From Desulforamulus aquiferis (GTDB lineage Bacteria; Bacillota; Desulfotomaculia; Desulfotomaculales; Desulfotomaculaceae), in NCBI GenBank assembly GCA_004143605.1, contig AWVY01000052.1:4060-58504 (forward strand): a DNA stretch of 54,445 bases, read 5' to 3'. Numbering within the stretch: position 1 is the stretch's first letter; each line of letters opens with the position of its first letter. Position numbers and translations under genes: made by a program. Shown here one piece after another: positions 1 through 9,670 of the stretch. The notes under the pieces are model-generated. The model did no database searches, was not told where the DNA came from, and saw only the letters and a list, made by a program, of their open reading frames with translations.

Positions 1-689
1 GGGTTGATACAAAGAGCAAAAAACGGTGAAGAAAAGGCCCGGGAAGAACTCATTCGAAACCACCGGGATTACATCATCAAGGTCAGTTCCCGCATTTGTA
101 AACGGTATTTATGCTGGGAAAATGATGACGAATTGAGTATTGCCCTACTTGCCTTCAACGAGGCTATAGATTGTTATGAGTTTAACCAACGAGCTTCCTT
201 TTCTTCCTTCGCATATACCGTAATCCACCACCGTCTGACGATTATTTCAGAAAAAATCCGGCCAAGTATGAAATGTTATTGGCAGAGGAACAAGGCTGTT
301 CCGAAGATAGGATCTTTAGCATACTGGAACAAAAATCGCATCATTCCTATCAGGATCGTATAAAGCAGGAAAACATGGCTGAAACCATTGAACTGTACCA
401 GCAACAGTTAAGAAGTTATGATATTACTTTAGAGGATTTAGTTCGCTGTTCGCCCCGGCACCGGGATACCAGGGAAAAGTTAATGCAAGTAGCTATGACC
501 GTAGCCCATGATCCGGATCTACTTGGTTTCTTAAAAAATTATAGCAAACTGCCAGCCAAAATATTGGTTGAAAGAACAGGTTTAAGTAACCGTGTGCTAG
601 AAAAGGGCCGTAAATACATCATTGCTACAGTAATACTGCTAACAGACCCAAACCTATCGGTTCTAAAGAGATTTACTAAAATTAATTAA
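1..689 (+). CDS. sigI: RNA polymerase sigma-I factor, 5' end outside the window, one frame break
   Basis: Alternative sigma factor of the SigI family, which in Bacilli and Clostridia answers heat, envelope or polysaccharide signals and is held by the membrane anti-sigma RsgI. The reading frame is open to the window edge, so the start is probably upstream; the TTG at 4 is only the first possible start. The N-terminal part carries the region-2-like segment (RNHRDYIIKVSSRICKR, then FSSFAYTVIHHRL). At about 241 one base is missing (acgat where acggat would continue as RLTDYFRKN), and the C-terminal SigI domain continues in the next frame, ending SVLKRFTKIN. Identity is strengthened by rsgI starting 17 bases downstream. 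Confidence 0.85.
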
Positions 690-706
690 CCAAGAGGTAA
701 TTTTAA

Positions 707-1651
707 ATGACAAAGGTAAAGGCTGTAGTTTTGGCTTTAAGGAACAATCATAAAAACGCACTGGTTTATACTGAAGAAGGTCAATACCTTAATACTAGGA
801 TAAAACCGGATCCTCTGGTTGGTTCAACTGTGCTTGTCGAAGTCTCCCCACCGATGTTTTTTAATAAAAAATTACTAGCGGTGGCCGCCGCAGCATTGCT
901 AATTCTTTTCACCGGATTGCTACCTAGCTTTAACACCCCCCCGGCATCGGCGGCCTATTTAAATATCGCTTTATATCCCGAATTGGAAATATGGTTTAAC
1001 CAAGAAGGTATGGTGACGCAGGTAGAAATAGCTGAGTTAGATGACAGTTCTTATACAGATACTCTGTTGGGTAAAAATCTTTACGATGCTTTAGGGCAAT
1101 TAATTCAATACTCAAAGGAGCAAGGTTATCTAAAAACAAATAGTCAGGATATTATCATCAGCAGTTTTATAAAACCAGATAACATTAATATTCCTAACAT
1201 AAGCGAAACCCAGTTAAAGATATTCATTCTTGATGAATTGAAAAAATCTGCTTATCAAGGATCTATGATTGTAACAAGTCCGAGTGAAACTGTTATGGAT
1301 TCAGCTAAAGCTGCACAAGTTTCCCTCGGAAAATATCTTGTTTATGAAAAATGCCTGGAAAAGAACTTGCCTTTAAGTCTTGATAACCTGCGAGAGAAGG
1401 ATGTCACCAGTGCATTATCCCTAATGGGTATAGATGCAAAGGATTTATTTGGAGCGGATTATATAGAAATTAGTGAGCACTACGGTAGTAAGTCAGTTGA
1501 AACCATGCAGAATAATCAGCATCTGAATAATATGAGACAAAATCATCAGATGAATCACAACAGTAGTAGCATGCCTATGGAGCAACCTGGAAACGGTCAT
1601 CATAAGCATCCCGTCACGCAGGCTCCTGATCTAATGCCTAACCACAACTAA
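707..1651 (+). CDS. rsgI: Anti-sigma-I factor RsgI family, single-pass, His/Met-rich C-terminus
   Basis: 314 residues, intact. Residues 1-50 form the cytoplasmic RsgI N-terminal domain expected to bind SigI (KAVVLALRNNHKNALVYTEEG). One membrane helix lies at about 53-75 (KLLAVAAAALLILFTGLLP). The rest is outside: a region starting AAYLNIALYPELEIWFNQEG, typical of RsgI proteins just after the membrane, then a predicted alpha/beta part, and a last ~55 residues very rich in His, Met, Asn and Gln. There is no carbohydrate-binding module as in clostridial RsgI proteins. An AGAGGTAATTTTAA ribosome site precedes the ATG, and sigI is immediately upstream. The metal-like tail next to copA suggests metal sensing, which is inference. 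Confidence 0.85.
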   Translation: MTKVKAVVLALRNNHKNALVYTEEGQYLNTRIKPDPLVGSTVLVEVSPPMFFNKKLLAVAAAALLILFTGLLPSFNTPPASAAYLNIALYPELEIWFNQEGMVTQVEIAELDDSSYTDTLLGKNLYDALGQLIQYSKEQGYLKTNSQDIIISSFIKPDNINIPNISETQLKIFILDELKKSAYQGSMIVTSPSETVMDSAKAAQVSLGKYLVYEKCLEKNLPLSLDNLREKDVTSALSLMGIDAKDLFGADYIEISEHYGSKSVETMQNNQHLNNMRQNHQMNHNSSSMPMEQPGNGHHKHPVTQAPDLMPNHN

Positions 1652-1687
1652 GATTCTATTCTAGCTATGGCACGAACTCGAACAATG

Positions 1688-1731
1688 AAAAAGCCAGGGA
1701 GCATATCATTCACAATGCTCTCTGGCTTTTT
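1688..1731. terminator. Bidirectional terminator between rsgI and copA
   Basis: Inverted repeat with arms AAAAAGCCAGGGAGCAT and ATGCTCTCTGGCTTTTT. It is flanked by A and T runs on both sides, so it can end both the sigI-rsgI transcript and the converging copA transcript. Confidence 0.85.
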
Positions 1732-1738
1732 GCCAACT

Positions 1739-4205
1739 TTAATCCATCAGTTCAGCAGCAGGCTTAAAGGCTTTTAATCTCATAGTGTTTAGAACAACAG
1801 AAATTGAACTAAACGCCATAGCTGCAGCAGCAAGCATTGGATTTAAGATAATTCCAAAGAAGGGCCATAATAAACCAGCTGCAACTGGAATGAGTACAAT
1901 GTTATAGCAAACGCCCAAAACAGATTCTGCCATATCATAACCATAGTAGATTTTGAAAGTCTAATTGCCGTAGGAACACCCCGCAAATCGCCTCGGATAA
2001 GGGTAATATCTGATGCTTCCATAGCTACATCAGTACCTGTTCCAATGGCTATACCTACATCTGCCTGTGCTAATGCTGGAGCATCGTTAATACCATCCCC
2101 AACCATAGCCACAACCTTTCCTTCCTCTTGCAGTTTTTTTACCTCTTGTGCCTTATGTTCCGGTAAAACCTCTGCAAGGACACGATCAATTCCGACTTGA
2201 CGGCCAACTGCATTAGCAGTACGCCTGTTATCTCCGGTTAGCATGATTACTTCAATGCCCATCCGTTTTAGTTCTTTGATAGCTCTCAATGATGTTTCCT
2301 TCACAGTATCAGCAACAGCAATAACCCCTATTGCATTTCCATTTATAGCTATAAACATTGGTGTTTTACCTTCATCGGCTAATTTATCCGAAACATTTAG
2401 CATATTATCAGAGAAATCAACATTCTTAGATTTCATTAATCGTAGGTTTCCTATGAGTATAGCCTTACCTAATACCTTTGCTAAAATTCCGTGGCCAGGA
2501 ATTGCTTCAAACTCCTCAGGTTCAATCAGATGAAGTCCTTTTTCCTTAGCACTTTTAACAATTGCTTCGCCTAGGGGGTGTTCTGACCTAGTTTCAACCG
2601 AGGCTATCAGATGCAAAACTTCTTCCTTCTGGAAATCGTCAGTAACAATAAGGTCTGTAAGAGAGGGCTCCCCTACAGTAATAGTACCAGTCTTATCAAA
2701 CACGATAGTCTTAATCTTATAAGCAGATTCCAAGCTTTCTGCACCCTTTATCAGAATCCCGTTCTCGGCACCTTTACCTGTGCCTACCATGATAGCTGTG
2801 GGGGTAGCTAGGCCTAGTGCACAAGGGCAAGCAATAATTAGAACGGCGATGAAAGTAGTTAACCCGAAGATTAAGGATGGCTCCGGACCAAAGGCCCACC
2901 ATAGTATAAAACTTATGATTGCTGTAATCACTACAGCTGGAACAAAGTAGGCGGAAACCACATCCACAAGCTTTTGAATCGGAGCTTTTGAACCCTGTGC
3001 TTCCTCAACAAGCTTTATAATCTGTGCTAACATAGTATCTTTTCCAACTTTTGTCGTTCTAAACTTAAAGACCCCTGTTTTGTTAATAGTAGCACCAATA
3101 ACCTCATCACCTATTGATTTTTCTACAGGCATACTTTCCCCTGTAAGCATAGATTCATCTAGCGATGAACGACCACTTATAATGTCGCCATCCACAGGAA
3201 CTTTTTCGCCTGGGCGAACTATTACGATATCTCCCAGAATTACATCTTCAATAGGAATATCTATTTCTTGATTTTTTCTTATGACTCTGGCAGTCTTAGC
3301 CTGCATCCCCATTAATTTGCGAATTGCTTCAGATGTTTTACCCTTAGCTTTTGCTTCTAATAACCTACCTAGTAAAATCAAAGTCGTAATTACTGTTGCC
3401 ACGTCATAATACAATTGATATGGAAAACCTAAGTTTGTTAAAAAATCAGGAAACAATGTCATGGCAGCGCTATAAAGCCAGGCCGAAGTTGTACCCATTG
3501 CTACCAAAACATTCATATCACTAGTACCATGGGATAAAGCTGCATAGGCTCCCCTATAGAATCTCCATCCAGATATAAACTGTACTGGAGTAGTTAGAAG
3601 TAGTTTTGTTAAAGGCATTACTAACACTGCTGGAACCCATTGACCCCACCCCTCCATCATATCTGGCAGGGAACCAATTAATACAATTGTTGTTAAAACT
3701 GCCCCCAAAAGAAAATCAAATCTTAACTTTCTCATTTCTTTTTCTCTCTCTAACTTTTCCCGGTCTACGGCAGTCTCCATTTGGGCCTCAAAAGCCTGGT
3801 AACCGAGTTCAACAACCTTACCTTTGATGTCTGATAGAGAAATGACATCGCCATCATATTCTACTGTAACCTTTTCTGTAGCTAGGTTAACAGATACAGA
3901 AGTTACTCCCACTAACTTTTTAACAGCACTTTCAATACGCCTTACACAAGAAGCACAAGTCATACCGCCAATGGGTAATGTCGCTTTCTCAACTTGTGAT
4001 GAGTAAGCCTTATAACCCATTTTTCTATAGAAGCAATTATTTGTTCCGCCTTTATAGTTGACTCATCATAATTAATAGTAGCCTTCTCAGTGCTAAGATT
4101 TACATTAGCCTCTCGAACACCTTTTATTATTTCAAGACCTGTTTCCACCCTCCGAACACAGGATGCGCAGGTCATACCTTTGATTTTTAGCGTTAATTGT
4201 TTCAA
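1739..4205 (-). CDS. copA: Copper-exporting P1B-type ATPase with two HMA domains, two frame breaks
   Basis: Membrane ATPase that pumps Cu(I) out of the cytoplasm, about 820 residues if the frames are joined. Two N-terminal heavy-metal domains each carry [10 protein letters not shown]. The core shows TGES (actuator), the membrane metal site CPC ([11 protein letters not shown]), the phosphorylation motif DKTGT, the P1B His-Pro pair (EHPLGEAIV) and GDGINDAP. One break, near 4022, lies between the HMA domains, where A5 should be A6 to read SIEKMGYKAY. The other, near 1915, precedes the last helices ([19 protein letters not shown]). The start follows an AGAGGT site. No csoR or copZ is adjacent. 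Silver transport is also possible. Confidence 0.93.
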
Positions 4206-4362
4206 ATCAATAATACCTCTTTATTCATAATTTAAAATTAACCGCATCAATATTTCCAGACATAATTTAGTATTACCAAAAAACAATAATACTTCTAACC
4301 TATATATCTAGAAATCTTTATAATAGTAACTAAATAACAAGGGGTATGAAATATAACTCTAA

Positions 4363-4391
4363 TTAAAAAGACCTGTGGCTAAGCCACAGAT
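4363..4391 (-). terminator. Rho-independent terminator of the SHOCT gene
   Basis: Read on the minus strand: stem CTGTGGCT/AGCCACAG, extended by A-CC/GG-T pairs, followed by TTTTTAATT. It overlaps the 3' end of the broken SHOCT frame. Confidence 0.7.
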
Positions 4392-4620
4392 CCTTAATGA
4401 TTCGGCCCCTTGTCCTTTGAAAATCATCCTGAGTAATTTCCCCTTTGGCCAGCCTGATTTTTTAAACATCCAATGGCTTATTTTGGTTAGTTTTTTCTTT
4501 CAATTACTCGTACTCCTACGGTCAATATAGCCCATATCACCAAAATTATAGGTAAAGCCATACCTATAATCATCACAAGGGACCAGAAAAACCTGTTATT
4601 CCTCCTGCAAATGTCATCAT
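4363..4620 (-). pseudogene. Small SHOCT-domain membrane protein, broken
   Basis: A strong ribosome site (AAAGGAGTGGATACACT) leads to an ATG at 4620, reading MMTFAGGITG. The frame then breaks and continues as FWSLVMIIGMALPIILVIW, one membrane helix. After an in-frame TAA and another shift it ends in a recognisable SHOCT motif (KIRLAKGEITQDDFQRT). Such short helix-plus-SHOCT proteins are often found beside copper or metal resistance genes. At least two disruptions occur in about 85 codons, so this may be a true remnant, not only a read error. It lies upstream of copA on the same strand. Confidence 0.6.
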
Positions 4621-4841
4621 AGTGTATCCACTCCTTTATAATAGGATTAAATTCTAACCTTAGGATAACAAAGAACTTTTACAAAGCCATAACAACAGTT
4701 TCACAGTTTTGTAACAAGTGCTTCTTCGTTTATTCAAAATAATAAATATAAACAAAATGTGATATTGATGAAACAGATTTGTTAAATGTATTTGCTATAG
4801 TAATAACTGTAAAGAAAAACTTTCGATGGGAGGTGGACAAA

Positions 4842-4889
4842 ATGGTTACCCTGCACATAATTCCCCCTACATTGGTTCCTGTTAAATAA
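4842..4889 (+). CDS. Possible 15-residue leader peptide
   Basis: A well-formed ribosome site (GGGAGGTGGACAAA) precedes an ATG whose frame reads MVTLHIIPPTLVPVK and then stops. It lies 31 bases before the Met-rich secreted protein gene and shows no similarity I recognise. It could be a leader peptide or a chance ORF after a purine-rich stretch; the ribosome site is the only support. Confidence 0.3.
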   Translation: MVTLHIIPPTLVPVK

Positions 4890-4920
4890 CCTTAAAAAAT
4901 ATGAATTGGAGGAATAAAGA

Positions 4921-5265
4921 ATGAAATTTAAAATCACATTAGGTATTGCCATTATAGCCCTTGCTGCATTGCTGGTTCCCAATGCCTTTGCAGCCATAGA
5001 TAATCAAGGAGAAAACACTAGCCAAAATGATAATCAACAGTTTATAAACCAGATGTTTGATCAACATAAAGCCTGGCTGGATCAAGCAGTAAAAGGTGGT
5101 AAAGTCACTGAAGATCAGGCTACTACCTGGAACGAGCATTTTGAGCAAATGAAAGAATTTCACAGCAAAAACGGTATCTCTCCTATGATGAACGGTGGTA
5201 TGATGAATATGATGGGAAATGGTTCAGGTTTATGTCCAGGTTTTGGTAACAACGGTACCCAGTAA
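4921..5265 (+). CDS. Secreted Met-rich protein, DUF2680/YckD-like
   Basis: 114 residues. A clear signal peptide (MKFKITLGIAIIALAALLVPNAFA, cut near AFA-A) is followed by a short helical segment typical of DUF2680 proteins (FINQMFDQHKAWLDQAVKGGKVTEDQATTW). The tail is Met/Asn/Gly-rich with clustered Met pairs (SPMMNGGMMNMMGNG) and one Cys. Met clusters outside the membrane are a known way to bind Cu(I) or Ag(I), and copA lies nearby, so a metal-binding role is a fair guess but not shown. GGAGGAATAAAG precedes the ATG. It stands alone, with its own terminator. Confidence 0.75.
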   Translation: MKFKITLGIAIIALAALLVPNAFAAIDNQGENTSQNDNQQFINQMFDQHKAWLDQAVKGGKVTEDQATTWNEHFEQMKEFHSKNGISPMMNGGMMNMMGNGSGLCPGFGNNGTQ

Positions 5266-5304
5266 AAGTTAATATTATGATGTATTAACTAAAACCTCTA
5301 GTTT

Positions 5305-5343
5305 AGAAGCAAGAACACAGCATTAGTTGTTGTTCTTGCTTCT
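5305..5343 (+). terminator. Terminator after the Met-rich secreted protein
   Basis: Perfect 13-bp arms AGAAGCAAGAACA and TGTTCTTGCTTCT around a 13-base loop, 40 bases after the stop codon. The T-run is weak (TTCTGATTT). Confidence 0.7.
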
Positions 5344-5355
5344 GATTTAAATGAA

Positions 5356-5405
5356 ATAGTATTAAAAGTCTGTGGTTTTGAAAACCACAGGACTTTTAAT
5401 ACTAT
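5356..5405. repeat. 50-bp near-perfect palindrome
   Basis: A 24-bp stem with a single one-base bulge, made of an outer arm ATAGTATTAAAAGTC and an inner arm TGTGGTTTT, around a one-base loop. It may be the terminator of the remnant on the minus strand (T-rich outer arm). It shares the CTGTGG/CCACAG core with the hairpin at 4363-4391. Confidence 0.75.
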
Positions 5406-5490
5406 ATACCGGCCATCTTTCTGCATTCATTAGCACATCGCTGAAAATGACTGTCCAGCCCATAAAGGCTACCACTTCTTGGCAATTGTT
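5402..5490 (-). pseudogene. Remnant of a four-helix-bundle copper-binding protein (DUF326-like)
   Basis: Minus-strand frames joined across one shift read CQEVVAFMG then LDSHFQRCANECRKMAGI and stop. The HFQRCANECRKMA segment resembles the C-terminus of Cys-rich four-helix copper storage proteins (pattern H-x3-C-x3-C-x2-M). I find no start codon or upstream Cys-rich helices, so most of the gene is missing. Its position by copA fits the assignment. Short and uncertain. Confidence 0.4.
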
Positions 5491-5633
5491 ATATGGTTAA
5501 TTTTTACGGTTCTATGCCCAATTGACTGTTTTGTTGTAAAAAACCACATAAAAAAGGCTATTCTAAAAATATGTAGAAGTTAAAACTACAAGGACATGGA
5601 ACGTTAAATATTCTATAGGGAAGTGTATTTCAT

Positions 5634-6368
5634 TTGTTTTTGCGTAAAGTAACTTTATTAAAAGAAAATATTACAGATTTCAAAACTTATCCCTTCTTTA
5701 TTCCTGCAATAAAAGAAATGGACACGTTGAATTTCAATAGCCATGTAACCTTTTTCGTAGGGGAAAATGGTTCTGGAAAGTCTACTTTGCTTGAAGCAAT
5801 TGCGTATCAGTGTGGCTTTAATACCGCAGGTGGTGGTAAAAACAACATACATGATGTGGATTCATCCCAAGCTGCATTGGGAGATTACATTCGTCTCTCT
5901 TGGCTACCAAAAGCCACTAAAGGATTCTTCTTAAGGGCGGAAAGTTTTTATCATTTTGCTTCTCATCTTGACCAAATAAACAAGGACGATCCCATTTTCA
6001 ATTATCAAGGCTATGGCGGTAAGTCGCTACATCGCCAATCTCATGGAGAGTCCTTTATATCACTGCTTTTAAACCGATTTGGAGATGCTGGGATATACCT
6101 GTTAGACGAACCAGAGGCAGCGTTATCCCCTGCACGCCAACTAGCATTTATGAGAATTATTCATCAACTGGCATGCGCTGGGAATTCTCAATTTATTATA
6201 GCTACTCATTCTCCGATTCTTCTGGGCTACCCAGGTGCAACAATCTTTAGTTTTGCTTCCTCCATTGAAAATATCATGTATAAAGATACGGAGCATTATC
6301 AAATTACTAAAGGGTTTCTAAATAGCCCTGAGAGATATTTAGTAGAGTTGTTTCGTGATGACGAGTAA
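5634..6368 (+). CDS. Predicted AAA/ABC-type ATPase (COG3910-like)
   Basis: 244 residues, intact, soluble. Walker A GENGSGKST at 43-51, an ABC-like signature SHGES at 136-140, Walker B LLDEPEAAL at about 156-164 and a His switch THSP at 191-194. This layout, with no membrane partner, matches the stand-alone ATPases related to RecF/SMC heads and OLD-type enzymes, not transporters. The start is a TTG at 5634, preceded by a weak AGGGAAG site. It is a single-gene unit; the convergent ybaK follows within 20 bases. Cellular role unknown. Confidence 0.75.
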   Translation: MFLRKVTLLKENITDFKTYPFFIPAIKEMDTLNFNSHVTFFVGENGSGKSTLLEAIAYQCGFNTAGGGKNNIHDVDSSQAALGDYIRLSWLPKATKGFFLRAESFYHFASHLDQINKDDPIFNYQGYGGKSLHRQSHGESFISLLLNRFGDAGIYLLDEPEAALSPARQLAFMRIIHQLACAGNSQFIIATHSPILLGYPGATIFSFASSIENIMYKDTEHYQITKGFLNSPERYLVELFRDDE

Positions 6369-6385
6369 GGGTAGCAATCTCTGTT

Positions 6386-6864
6386 TTAGAGCTTTGAACA
6401 AATAATATCTGCTAAGCCGAATCTAAAAGTCTTTTTTAATTCTTCAAGACTCATCTCTACCTGATAGCCAATTTTCCCAGCACTAAATATAATTGTTTCA
6501 AAATTTGTTGCCGACTCATCAATGGTAGTAGTAAATTTTTTTTCATCCCAATAGGTGAGCATCCTCCATGAATATACCCTGTTATAGGCAATAAGTCTGT
6601 CGCTTTCAACATTTCAATGGCCTTTTCGTTGACACAATCAGCAGCTTTTTTAAAATCCAATTCATCTGCTACTGGCACAAGAAAGACATAGTATTTATTT
6701 GTTTTCCCTACAGTTACCAATGTTTTGAACACTTGTTTTGGATTCTGATTTAGTACACTTGCAACCTCAATGCCACTAATAGCATTTGTATTGGCATAAG
6801 TATGACTTTTATATTCTACTTTAGCCTTATCTAATATTCTCATCACATTTGTTTTATAAGCCAT
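6386..6864 (-). CDS. ybaK: Cys-tRNA(Pro)/Cys-tRNA(Cys) deacylase family, one frame break
   Basis: YbaK/EbsC-type editing domain, which removes Cys or other wrong amino acids from tRNA. The first frame reads MAYKTNVMRILDKAKVEYK and continues to the active-site region GYIHGGCSPIGMKK. A T8 run near 6540 then breaks the frame. The remainder (TIDESATNFETIIFSAGKIGY... FGLADIICSKL) lies in another frame and ends at 6386, giving about 159 residues, the normal length. I chose the ATG at 6864 because it matches family N-termini; an ATG six bases upstream is equally possible. Confidence 0.85.
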
Positions 6865-6952
6865 ATTCATCACCCTATAAATATAATTAGTCTTTACTTT
6901 CTCTTTTCTCAATAAACCTGTCATACTCTTTGAAAATACCTTGGTAGTTGCA

Positions 6953-6980
6953 GAAAAGCCCAGCGTAGTGCTGGACTTTT
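6953..6980 (-). terminator. Hairpin upstream of ybaK
   Basis: Arms AAAAGCCCAGC and GCTGGACTTTTT pair with one G-T wobble. A/T runs lie on both sides, so it could end transcription in either direction. It separates ybaK from the SLH gene. Confidence 0.55.
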
Positions 6981-7132
6981 TCTATACTTATCCATTATCA
7001 ATCGTAGGCATAATTACACTCTTTCTGTAAGTATACCCTTACACAATCTAAATTGCCACCTGCTTTTTATAGTTAAATCTTAATAGGTACCCAATGATGC
7101 CGAATGTTTATGTTCCAGTATAGCCCATTGTT

Positions 7133-9418
7133 TTATAGATTGTGTTTTGCTTTTTCCGCAATATCTAGTAGTCTTGCCAGCATTACTGTTGCTTCAGCTC
7201 TTGTGGCATTCTTGTTTGGCTCAAACTTAATCTTTTCTTCAGAGATTATCCCTTTGACAATCCCCATCGCACTAGTAGTTGCAACACTCTGTCTCGCCCA
7301 AAGGGAGATTGACCCTGCATCAAAGAACAACTCCATGGAAGCATCATTTTGACCTAGGCTGATCCCCATATTTTCTATTGTATTAGAAATCATAGCTGCC
7401 ATTTGCTCTCTGTTTACATATTGATTGGGTTTGAAGTAACCACCATCATAACCACTTACAATTCCTGCATGGAACGCCTTGGCAATACTTTCGTAATACC
7501 AGTCTTTTTCTGAAACATCGTTAAATGTATTTATCGCCTTCTCGTTTAAACCCAACAATCTTGATAACAAAATCGCTAACTCGGCCCTTGTGATGTTCGC
7601 ATTTGGTCTAAAGGAATCGTCGTTGTAGCCGCTAATTATCCCCCTTGCAGCCATTAATTCAATATCTTTTTCTCCCCAGTGTCCTTTTACATCAGTGAAC
7701 TTTCTTTCTGGTTTTTTGAGAACAGCATATTTACTAAAATGAGGTGTGATAAAAATAAGTTCTTGACTGTCAATATTATGAATTGCTTGCATCGATTCCC
7801 AATTAGAATCACTTTCATTGTAAAAAAAGACATCTAACCAGTTGTGGCTTTCTCCTAACCATATGTCAGATTTTACAGGTAAGGAGACTCTTACTGACTG
7901 GTTAAGGGGGTTCTTTTGAGTTATTTCATCACTCTTAATTTCTACAGTTATTTCAAATATACTACCAATCAATTGATAGTTACTTTGGCTAACCAGTTCT
8001 TTCGCTGTGACATCAGACAATCCTTCAACTCTAAATTCTAACGAGTCTCCTTCCAATAGATTTATGGACCCTGGGTTTAGTGTTATATTAACATCCTGCA
8101 TGGAAACAACCATATCTTTTCCGGAATCTACCAACAGTTTATACTGTTCTCCAGTGATGTTAAGACTATATTTTCCTGATGGTGCAAAAAGTGTTACTGT
8201 TCCCTGAGAAAGATTAATAGCTTCTTTTATTTGCTGGTCTGTAAAGGTTGTATTAATTGTGCTTGCATTAGTCTCACCTGTATTGATTCCTGATGATCCG
8301 CTACCTCCTCCGGAACTTCCTCCCGTTGAACGGCTAGAAATACTTAAGTTCAATGTTTGACTGTAAGTATGGCCCAGGGTGTCTGTAACGGTAACTATAA
8401 AAGAATAGTCTCCACTAATGGCGGGAATGCCGGAAATAACTCCCGTCATCGTATCCAATGTTAGGCCTTCTGGTAAAGTACCCCAGGTAATTGCCCATGA
8501 CAATGGTACTTTTCCACCAGTTGCATTCAGTTCTGTAGAATATGTTGTTCCCTCAGCTCCGTTTGGCAGTGATGTTGTTAGTATTTCCAGCTTAAAGACC
8601 ATCTCGATGGGTTCAAGAATAACCCCTCCCTCTCCCACTTCGATTACATCGGGAGCAATATAATCTTCAAAATCATTTGCTTTAATTGTCATATGATAAA
8701 ATCCTGGCATAACCTTATATGTAAATTCAGTAATATCACCATTAGATATTACCCTAAGAGGCATAACTTTTATATCTTTATTCTCCGGCTTCAAGAAAAC
8801 GGAGGCGATTACCCCTTCTGGTAAACCAATGATAGTTCCAAAAACCCTAGCTACATGTATATCTTCAACTCTAATATCATCCTCCACCTTTATAGGTTTC
8901 ATTACGGCAGTGGCACCGTTAATTAACACACAAAGGGTATATTCACCGGCGGGTACATTTGAGAAACTGAAATCTACTTGTCCTATCTCAAAATCTTGTG
9001 AAACAACCATTTCTCCGGTACCTTTGTTCAGCATGACCTTAACGGAATCTTCTTCTGTGATTCCATAGATATAACCGATGACTGAATAAGTTGCAATTTC
9101 TTCTTCCTCAATAACCTCGGTTAGTGTTTCTTCTACAGTTTCCATATATGTGCCCTCTTCTATGCTGGGGTCACCACCAGTAGAGTTATCAGTTTCCTGA
9201 TTCAAATCAATGCTATCCAAGTTGTCATCTTGGTAGACTGCTTGCTGTACAGATGTAGCTTCAGTATCGCCACCTCTTTGTTCAGTCGGAATAACTTGTC
9301 CAACTTCTTCCGCCTGTACTTGTTTAGTGATGCTAAATGAGAAAATGTTTAATAGTAAAAGAAGTGACATAACAATAGATACTGATCTTATGCGGGAATA
9401 TAGTTTACTTATAGACAC
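7133..9418 (-). CDS. S-layer homology (3x SLH) surface protein with Ig-like domains
   Basis: About 761 residues, intact. I chose the GTG at 9418 because AGGAGGAAGGCAT precedes it. A signal peptide follows (SIVMSLLLLLNIFSFSITKQVQA). Next come an acidic Thr/Glu-rich stretch, carboxypeptidase-like and Ig-like repeats including a putative Ig domain (LPNGAEGTTYSTELNATGGKVPLSWAIT...GDYSFIVTVTD), a Ser/Gly linker (SSGGGSGSSG), and a beta region. Three C-terminal SLH repeats begin FTDVKGHWGEKDIE, FNDVSEKDWYYESI and FFDAGSISLWARQS. SLH repeats anchor proteins to pyruvylated wall polymer. The ligand of the outer domains is unknown. Single transcription unit. Confidence 0.9.
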   Translation of the reverse strand: MSISKLYSRIRSVSIVMSLLLLLNIFSFSITKQVQAEEVGQVIPTEQRGGDTEATSVQQAVYQDDNLDSIDLNQETDNSTGGDPSIEEGTYMETVEETLTEVIEEEEIATYSVIGYIYGITEEDSVKVMLNKGTGEMVVSQDFEIGQVDFSFSNVPAGEYTLCVLINGATAVMKPIKVEDDIRVEDIHVARVFGTIIGLPEGVIASVFLKPENKDIKVMPLRVISNGDITEFTYKVMPGFYHMTIKANDFEDYIAPDVIEVGEGGVILEPIEMVFKLEILTTSLPNGAEGTTYSTELNATGGKVPLSWAITWGTLPEGLTLDTMTGVISGIPAISGDYSFIVTVTDTLGHTYSQTLNLSISSRSTGGSSGGGSGSSGINTGETNASTINTTFTDQQIKEAINLSQGTVTLFAPSGKYSLNITGEQYKLLVDSGKDMVVSMQDVNITLNPGSINLLEGDSLEFRVEGLSDVTAKELVSQSNYQLIGSIFEITVEIKSDEITQKNPLNQSVRVSLPVKSDIWLGESHNWLDVFFYNESDSNWESMQAIHNIDSQELIFITPHFSKYAVLKKPERKFTDVKGHWGEKDIELMAARGIISGYNDDSFRPNANITRAELAILLSRLLGLNEKAINTFNDVSEKDWYYESIAKAFHAGIVSGYDGGYFKPNQYVNREQMAAMISNTIENMGISLGQNDASMELFFDAGSISLWARQSVATTSAMGIVKGIISEEKIKFEPNKNATRAEATVMLARLLDIAEKAKHNL

Positions 9419-9670
9419 ATGCCTTCCTCCTTTTTTGTTTTCAAAGAACAGAACATATTTTATTTTCTTGCTATCCTCCTTAAAGTTATATTTAATCATT
9501 ACATAAATTCTAGCATCCAATTTTCACAAAACCTTTTCAAAGCTATGACATTAATGTGATATTTAAAACAACACCTAACAATAAGAAAAATGGAATGAGT
9601 AAATACTGGTCTGATGTTGCCCCTTGCTTTGAAACAAATTAATAAGTTAATCTGCATAAGTCCTGAAAAA

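Noticed and set aside
2243-2533. Open frames opposite copA, mutL, hyuA and other genes
   Set aside because: They lack ribosome sites and family similarity and run antisense to strongly conserved coding regions.
5634-6368. ABC transporter ATPase
   Set aside because: No permease nearby and the layout (late signature, THSP switch) fits stand-alone RecF/SMC-like ATPases.
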